Positions 57,100 to 64,000 of a DNA stretch of 64,000 nt are shown here, in pieces. The stretch is from positions 12,473,201 through 12,537,200 of the forward strand of contig CM068314.1 of NCBI GenBank assembly GCA_034766995.1, written 5' to 3'. A program made the position numbers and the translations under genes. Position 1 is the first letter of the stretch, and each line of letters starts with the position of its first letter. Under the pieces are notes generated by a model. That model made no database searches, was not told where the DNA came from, and saw only the letters and a program-made list of their open reading frames with translations. The stretch comes from Acanthacorydalis orientalis. Lineage: Eukaryota; Arthropoda; Insecta; Megaloptera; Corydalidae.

Positions 57100-57420
57100 T
57101 CAACTACAATATTTGTGTATCGACCGAATGTCTATATATTGAAAAACTGCTGCATCGAATGATTATATGAAAGTAGAACCGTTTTCTACATACAATTGTA
57201 GTATAACATTCGATGTAAAAATAAAACATCGGTCTCGGAGACTTGATTGAGCTTTTGTAAGCATTCTTGAACAGACGAACATCTACATTCCGTTGTACTA
57301 TGATCTACTTTTACCGAATCTAGTGAATCATTAATGTTGAACTGAGTAAGTCGACCGGAATAGACGATCGTGTTCATCAGTCATCAGAATTGTTTGTAGT
57401 AAATAGTTCTTTTATAAAAT
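57100..57420. promoter_or_regulatory. Complex island with an open minus-strand frame
   Basis: It is more complex than its flanks (for example ACATCGGTCTCGGAGACTTG near 57227 and AAGTCGACCGGAATAGACG near 57348). A minus-strand frame (57377-57186, 63 codons) encodes a polar peptide with a CRCSSVQECLQKLNQ segment. It is not I/Y/K junk, but I know no family that it fits. It may be an exon fragment or a regulatory island. Confidence 0.3.
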
Positions 57421-57568
57421 TCTGATTTGGAACGAATACGAAAAGTTTGTAGAACTATCAAACATTTGAATGACTTTCAAGGAAAATTATATGTTATAAT
57501 ATCGATTTAATATAATTTAAATTCTGCAAAATAAACAGTAATTTAAGTTATATATTTTTATATACTGA

Positions 57569-57571
<3 letters not shown>

Positions 57572-57601
<30 letters not shown>
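57572..57601. repeat. (TA)n microsatellite
   Basis: TA run of about 30 bases. Confidence 0.95.
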
Positions 57602-57603
<2 letters not shown>

Positions 57604-58447
57604 GTGTAAAATTATTCAAACTTTTTATTAACTTTCACAAATTAATTATTTGTATTGAAATAAATGATTTTTATTCATTAAGGAAAGTGTTATCAAAGAG
57701 GTTATCTTTAGATTTTGTATTATTTTCATATATTAATGAACTAGTTATTTGAAATATATTTGATGAATATTCTAAATATTTTATCAGTTTAATTTCATAA
57801 AAAATATTTTTATTTTTTTTGGGAAAGATTTTTTATGAGTTTGCGGTGCGTGATCAAATTATTGAATGTGAAAAATATTTGCCTGCCTGAAATTTGTTAG
57901 TAAGTTTTGATATTATTATGAAAGTATAAAGAAATAATAGAGAATAATTAAAAATTAAAAAGGAGTTCTATTAGATTTGCACTTGCTTCGATTAATAACA
58001 GAAAAATTGAAGAAAAACTATTCAAATATACTAACTGCTGGTACATTTCTAATGGAAATATTTGAACCACCACTTTACTTCTTCATTCTTACAGATCTTT
58101 CAGTCAATAACATTTCTCTATTTCTTTAGACATTTTCAATTGACAAATGGTTCATTATTATGAAGTAAAAATAGTCACATAGGATTGGATCAAAATAGTA
58201 GCTACCGACTTCTTCTCTAAAGGTATACAAAAGTTTTATGATTACAACAAATATTTTAATTTAAATTTAATAAAACGATTTTCATAGAGAGATTTTGAAA
58301 AAAACATATTGCAGAACGGCGATATTAAGAGTACGTTTAAAGTATGTGGAATTTCTTGAAAATAAATTAACAATTTAAAAAATCCAAATATTAGAATATC
58401 TAATATCTGATTTTTAGCAAAATTGAATTTTTCAGATGCGTTTTTTA

Positions 58448-58452
<5 letters not shown>

Positions 58453-58497
<45 letters not shown>
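58453..58497. repeat. (TA)n microsatellite
   Basis: TA run of about 45 bases. Confidence 0.95.
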
Positions 58498-58501
<4 letters not shown>

Positions 58502-58654
58502 TATGTATATGTATATAAATATAACAAGTAACTAGTCAATATACATTTTAAGTATGAATTTTTAATATGAAAAAATCCTAAATTATAATATTTTCTTATA
58601 CACCAAATGTTGTGCATGTTGTCTTTAAAGAATGAACAATATATTTTATAAAAA

Positions 58655-58660
<6 letters not shown>

Positions 58661-58703
<43 letters not shown>

Positions 58704-58736
58704 ATGTGTATATATATATATATATGTATATATATA
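58661..58736. repeat. Compound (TATC)n(TA)n microsatellite
   Basis: About ten TATC tetranucleotide units (58661-58702) followed by TGTGTA and TA runs. It is the only long tetranucleotide tract that I see. Confidence 0.93.
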
Positions 58737-58932
58737 AACATTTTTTTTTATTATTATGAAAAAACTTTTAATTCCGTATTTTTAATAATAAATGAAAAAT
58801 GAAATTCACAATTTAGAGTACACTTTTTCGAAACAAATGTATGTTCTAATTGTCTAGAAATAAAAAAAATGTGAAAAAATTTGTGATAACTAATTAGTAA
58901 TGTACTTTTGTTATTTCACTATGTGTGTGTAC

Positions 58933-58934
<2 letters not shown>

Positions 58935-58972
<38 letters not shown>
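58935..58972. repeat. (TA)n microsatellite
   Basis: TA run of about 38 bases. Confidence 0.95.
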
Positions 58973-58974
<2 letters not shown>

Positions 58975-58979
58975 GTTAT

Positions 58980-59300
58980 ATAATAAATGAACGGTACAAG
59001 AAAAGCAACAAGCACAATCGTACAAAACGAGCGAATCAATCAAGTGAAATAATCTGTACTATTCAAAGCAACACTAACCGACCTCCCACATGCTCGTTTC
59101 ACTTATCCTGCTCGCCCTACTTATACAAAATTGTCGAGCTATTTGAGACATCACTTGTAAACACCAAATTGATGTATTCATGCATTCATAAATAAGTGTT
59201 GTGCGTCAGAGATACAAAAAAAAAGAATAAAGATGTAGGGACGGACTGAAGAAGCTGTTCAACATTCTTTTTTCATGATTGATAACTGTATGAAGTTCTT
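58980..59300. promoter_or_regulatory. Complex noncoding island (candidate regulatory element)
   Basis: A block with AAACGAGCGAATCAATCAAG near 59026, where TCAAGTG (about 59039) matches the NK-2/Tinman core, and CTAACCGACCTCCCACATGC near 59075. No frame of useful size. Candidate enhancer. Confidence 0.32.
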
Positions 59301-59386
59301 GACAATTCTACGTACGGTTGTCAAACTTTATAAAGCAATTAATTAATTTTTATATTATACTTACAGACATTTATTTACACACACAG

Positions 59387-59388
<2 letters not shown>

Positions 59389-59421
<33 letters not shown>
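59389..59421. repeat. (TA)n microsatellite
   Basis: TA run of about 33 bases. Confidence 0.95.
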
Positions 59422-59422
<1 letters not shown>

Positions 59423-59580
59423 TTTTGTATGTATGCAAAATCAGTGAAAAACAAATTTTATGTAATAAATTCACATCTTTGGAATGAAATTTCATTAAAT
59501 ACGTGAAAACTAAAAGACAGTATAATTTAGGTTTTCATACTCTATAAACACAAATGACACATACACACACACTCACATAT

Positions 59581-59588
<8 letters not shown>

Positions 59589-59631
<43 letters not shown>
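59589..59631. repeat. (AT)n microsatellite
   Basis: AT run of about 43 bases preceded by CACACA and ACAT words. Confidence 0.95.
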
Positions 59632-59635
<4 letters not shown>

Positions 59636-62019
59636 ATATTAATGACAAAATAAATAATGACATAACTAAAAATGTTTTCCTTATATTCAAGTATATATAT
59701 ACCGTTACAGTATTTAGGTTAGAAGATTATATATAAATAAAAAAAACGATGAGATGGTTTCAATATAAGAGTAAGGCAAAGATTTAGATGGAACTACTGT
59801 GCTTCTTGGAAATCCGGTTCAAGGTTTATGTCAACGTGTAAATAAATCATATCTGTATAAAGCTTTGAGTATCAGACTTATGATTCATGACAGACTGATT
59901 ATCTTAAAAACTATACAAGAATTATAAATAAGATCTTTTTCTTTCCCAGTTTATACGCACACTTTATAACTTTATATATATATAATCAAAATACATACTC
60001 TAACCAACTAAGAAAATAGTTCCAATTAATCATTATGCTTTATAATATTAATATATTGTTCGAAAGTAGACAAATACATTAAGAATTTCCAAACAATATT
60101 TAAAAGAAAACTTATGTTATAAGAGTTCATAAATCTAGTTTCAATGCAGAAAATGTTACAACAAATTTATTTCTCATCAGTAAATATTTTTTTAATCCGT
60201 ACTTGTTTTGTTAAATTAAAAATTATTTTTCAAACTTTTTCTATACAAATACTATAAATATCAGAAAATAAAAAAATATATGCTTATTGAGGTTTATTTT
60301 TAAATAATATACTAGATTTCTATAACATAAGAGAAAAGTGTAAAATAGAGAAAGTAATGAAGAGAAAGAACGAACTAGTCAAGGAATATATAAAATCAAC
60401 TCATTATGATTTTGTAATTTGTGAAAAAGTATTATAAAATATCAAACAATTAAGTATTTCAAAAAATAATTTGTCAATGTAAATGAAAGTGTCACACAAA
60501 GTACGTTTATATGCAAGAAATCATAATGTTAGAGCAGTTTTGACTTATAACTGAATTTATCTATTTTCGCACAGATAAAATATAAAATAAAAATATGTTA
60601 TTTTTACAACAAAATGTAAATTAATACTTTTGTACTAAAATCATCTATCGAAAATAACATCTTTTCCTTATTTTTGTATAGTATCTATTGAACTTTTAAT
60701 GAATGAAGATTGGGGTATGATTTTTAACTTAGAACAGTTTATCTTTCGGATATTTTTTGTAATTAATTCTGGATAAAATTCCTTAGTTTTTATTTATACT
60801 AAAATCATGCTCACTAACGCAATTAAAAGTAACTATGTAGACTGTAAAAATAGAACAAATTAGATAGTTTAGTAATGACTATGGATGTTATGTAAGACCA
60901 AATAGCGGAAATAATTATTTTTAGCGTGTCTATTTGTATAGAAAAGTACTATTTGTAGAAATTTTAAAGGAAAATAACATTAAAATTGTTTGAAGATGAT
61001 GAAATCAATTTAAAAATGCAAATGTATTGGAAAAATAAAAAAAGCTCAGTCACTCATTGTTCAAAAATTATTATTACCTTTTTTGTAAATATTGAACAAG
61101 ATAAAAGCATTGTCATTATTATTTTCATTTATCAGGATAAATTTTAAAATCGATTTACATTAAAAGTTTTTTGTTTTCCCTGACTAGATTTCAAAATACT
61201 TAATTTCACATTAAATAAAATGTTGATTTTAAAATGTAACTAGTGATAGAAAAATGTATATATAAATAATTATTTTTATCAGAAAAATTATTAATGTATC
61301 TCTATCTCTCTCAATATATACATGAAGAGAGAAAGTGTTATAGAAATAGGGGAAAAAGAGAAGAGAAAATAGTAAAGAAGGGGACGAGTGAGGTGCAGTT
61401 TTCAATACTAACTTATTAATTTTTGAAATTTTTAAATATATAAAAAACTGTTGATATTAAAACATAAATAAAATTAAAATTACTTTTTGTTTATCTTATA
61501 CATTATTAAATCAAAAATTTTAACAGCGTATAATAATAATAAATATTTATAAACAAAGTATAAATTCTAATGGTAATATTAATTTTCTTACATAATATTT
61601 TTCCTTGATATATATTTACACTCTAGAGAAGTATACACATATTTATTAAAATAATTTAATAAGAAGTTCTTTCATAAAAAAATATATTGAAAATTTCAAA
61701 TACAAATATAATTTTTATTCATGAAATATTAAATAACATTTATAAAAATTATAATATTTTATTACTGAGGAAAATAAATCTACAGTAAAATGAAAATACC
61801 ATCTAAATTGAAAAAATATAAATTTTTGTATTTTTAAGATAACTCACTTTTATTTATTTAAATATAACCGTCAATATATTTTTATTATAGGTTGATACTA
61901 AAATTAGTTCTATATAAGTCAGGTAAAAGTTTAAAATGTTGTGATGTGATGATATTTATCGACTAAAATTATTATTACTTCCCATTTTTTATTTTAATAA
62001 TTACTTATATTACATATTA

Positions 62020-62021
<2 letters not shown>

Positions 62022-62069
<48 letters not shown>
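62022..62069. repeat. (TA)n microsatellite
   Basis: TA run of about 48 bases. Confidence 0.95.
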
Positions 62070-62071
<2 letters not shown>

Positions 62072-62229
62072 TATTTTTGATCTAATAATTAATCCCATCC
62101 AGTTTATAATATAATGTGCAAATTTGTGATTTTCTAACTGTACACTATTCAGTTCATTAATCTTCCCAACAGGCAAACAACATATACAGTCAGTTCATTT
62201 ATCACGTAAATGAATATTACAAGCTTATA

Positions 62230-62580
62230 TTTATAATGTAGTAATTTGGTTAATTATTCTACTCGGCTTCTGCATATTTAATGATGACCAATGCAGGCAA
62301 AGCAACAAGGTTTGCGTGTGAGCTGTATGGCTCCAAGCAAGACTATATGTACCTTTTAGCGTAACGAGGGTGGAGTTGTGGCTAACAAAACATTAACTGT
62401 CAGAAGTAAATGAATATTTGTGGTGTACGTTAGAAAAAAAGTCGCGTTGAATTGTAAGATATTATTTTTTTTCGTTTGGGCTACAGTTGAACAAACGCTA
62501 TTTTTTTGTTCGTTTTGCATTACTTGTTTTCTGTTCTTATATCCTCTCAACAGCAAACAATTATATATGCATTAGCTTAA
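62230..62580. promoter_or_regulatory. Complex noncoding island (candidate regulatory element)
   Basis: Mixed sequence such as ACCAATGCAGGCAAAGC near 62288, GCGTAACGAGGGTGGAG near 62358 and AAAGTCGCGTTGAATTG near 62438. A minus-strand 66-codon frame (62556-62356) has no recognised family. Regulatory function is inferred from composition only. Confidence 0.3.
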
Positions 62581-64000
62581 AATATACACTGAAAAATTTT
62601 TACCTTATTAATAGTAACTCATTTAAAATATGCCATAACTGTTTTTATCACATCTTTGTCTAAATTTCTCTATTAATAATAAATATATTATATGTCAAAT
62701 CCTTTATTCATATTTTAAAATAGCTACAAGTTAATTTTTACTATCAATTTACATTAATAATTTTTTTAATATAAGTCAGTAATAAGATAAATATATTTAC
62801 TTATATTTGCAAATAAAACACATATATTGATTTCATTTCTAATTACGTTTTATGTAACTACATAAAAAGTTCTTCAGATTGTACTATTTTTAATTTCTTG
62901 TTTCTTTTCTGAATTCTATCGAAATAAAGAGAAGAATAGAATGAAATTACGATTTAGCGGACGGAAATCACGTACATATATCTAACGTACAAATAGAAAG
63001 CTTCAAGCTAAGTGCACAAAGACTTTAATCGATAACATACAATCAAAATGAATGTTAGTATCTATTTTAAGATAATACACTATTGAATAAAAAATGTACG
63101 GAAAGTATTACATTTTTATACTTCAGATATATATATATATATGAAAAATATTTCATCGTTCTTAAATTTAATCTCGATTTTTATTATATTCATTTAGATT
63201 TGTGTTATTTAATTAAATATATTTAACTCTCTATTTTGTATGAAGATATATAAAATTATTATTTTTTTTCGATAATATGCTTTATTGTTGTAATAGTTTA
63301 TTTTATTATAAACATATTAAATCCGGCGAGAGGGAAAGGGTGCTAACACTAACAAATATTTTTCGGTTAATTGGATTTTCTTTTATTGTAAACAAAATAG
63401 AAATTGAAAATTTGTCGGTTACAAGAAAAAATATGTTAATTCAGAGACAAAATCGTTTATAATATTTGTGGAAACATAAATCTCTTGATTGGAAACAGAT
63501 AATTGGAAGCGGAAAATTGATTACAATTGAAAATTTTCAGAAATAGCATTACTGTTGAGTGTGAAAATTTTGAAAAAATTAACTGTGCACAAAACGGTTC
63601 ACATCGGTCACATCTTGTACATGGACGTAGAGTCTCAAAATTTTTTTTATACGCTTTTTTCCCATAATGAACTTTTTTAAAAAAATATTATTAAACACAA
63701 TTCTCAAGTTCACGATTTTTATAAGTTTTCAAATGAAAAAATCACAATTTTCTGATTTTCGGACGACCGTAATTTTTTTTAAATGAAAGAAAATGTTATA
63801 AATTTAGTCTCATTAGAAATAGATTAATGACCTTTAAAAATATCATTCAAAAGATAGCTCTCTGGCACCATAGTTTCTTTGGAAAATATCAAGGAATTCC
63901 TAGAATCACGCCCGACTTCAAAAGGTAAATAATTTTATCAACCTAGCAATTCTATTTTGGATGAAGCAATATCTTGAAAACATTTTTTGAAACAAGAAAT
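62581..64000. other. AT-rich noncoding end of window
   Basis: A short (TA)n lies at 63126-63142. A purine-rich word (AATCCGGCGAGAGGGAAAGGG, near 63320) lies in a 61-codon frame (63277-63462) without family resemblance. The last 400 bases are slightly more complex (CGGACGACCG near 63761, TCACGCCCGACTTC near 63906) and may be the edge of a feature beyond the window. Confidence 0.4.

Larger units (their letters stand above)
57421..58979. other. AT-rich noncoding stretch
   Basis: (TA)n runs lie at 57572-57601, 58453-58497 and 58935-58972, plus the tetranucleotide tract at 58661. No gene. Confidence 0.5.
59301..62229. other. AT-rich noncoding stretch
   Basis: (TA)n runs lie at 59389-59421, 59589-59631 and 62022-62069. 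A purine-rich run at 61320-61395 (GA-rich, including GAAGGGGACGAGTGAGG) is the only compositional oddity. Confidence 0.5.

Noticed and set aside
61889..63944. Possible terminal repeat pair AGGTTGATACTAAAATTA and TAATTTTATCAACCT about 2 kb apart
   Set aside because: The left word only loosely resembles the mariner repeat, the right word is short, and no transposase sequence lies between them. Not enough to call an element.

Overview
The window looks like eukaryotic, almost certainly insect, nuclear DNA. The base composition is very AT-rich. There are about fifty long (TA)n microsatellites, decayed mariner-family transposons with TA-type target sites, and one animal-type RING-box gene. Extreme AT-richness broken by small CpG-containing islands fits a hymenopteran such as a bee, but the species cannot be fixed from this sequence. 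There is no sign of bacterial gene organisation, viral genes, rRNA, tRNA or CRISPR.

The gene content is nearly nil. One intact, intronless gene stands out: a 133-residue RBX1/ROC1-type RING-box protein at 12680-13081 (+), with a polyadenylation signal at 13257. It keeps all twelve zinc ligands of the family. It differs from the canonical protein in an extra acidic N-terminal stretch and a rewritten loop before the RING core, so I read it as a divergent, probably retroposed, paralogue. A CpG-rich island at 11155-11480 lies 1.2-1.5 kb upstream and could be its promoter or an unrelated element.

The repeats fall into layers. (1) A mariner lineage: three ~550-bp elements (13586, 24226, 35360) share one internal deletion that joins the transposase DNA-binding domain to the 3' terminal repeat. 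An 80-bp derivative (28537) carries the same junction, there is one solo end (32671), and a separate mariner 3' half sits at 40910-41345. (2) Two copies of a palindromic foldback MITE (5993 and 16621). (3) About eight decayed copies of an interspersed family recognised by a GCTCTAAGAATGAT-like block; the copy at 28320-28710 is interrupted by the 80-bp mariner derivative. (4) A 150-180-bp tandem repeat at 25761-26245 with an inverted partial copy at 25359. (5) Simple repeats, several built as (CT)n(TA)n(TG)n compounds.

Between these lie about twenty islands of 150-500 bp with more complex, CpG-containing sequence and no convincing reading frame. Several hold exact matches to conserved animal transcription-factor motifs (Grainyhead, PBX-MEIS, forkhead, Runt, kappaB-like, E-box). 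This layout, a gene-poor AT-rich field dotted with complex islands, is what a large intron or the regulatory desert of a developmental gene looks like. That reading is inference and needs cross-species alignment. All microsatellite and repeat boundaries were read by eye and may be off by a few bases.
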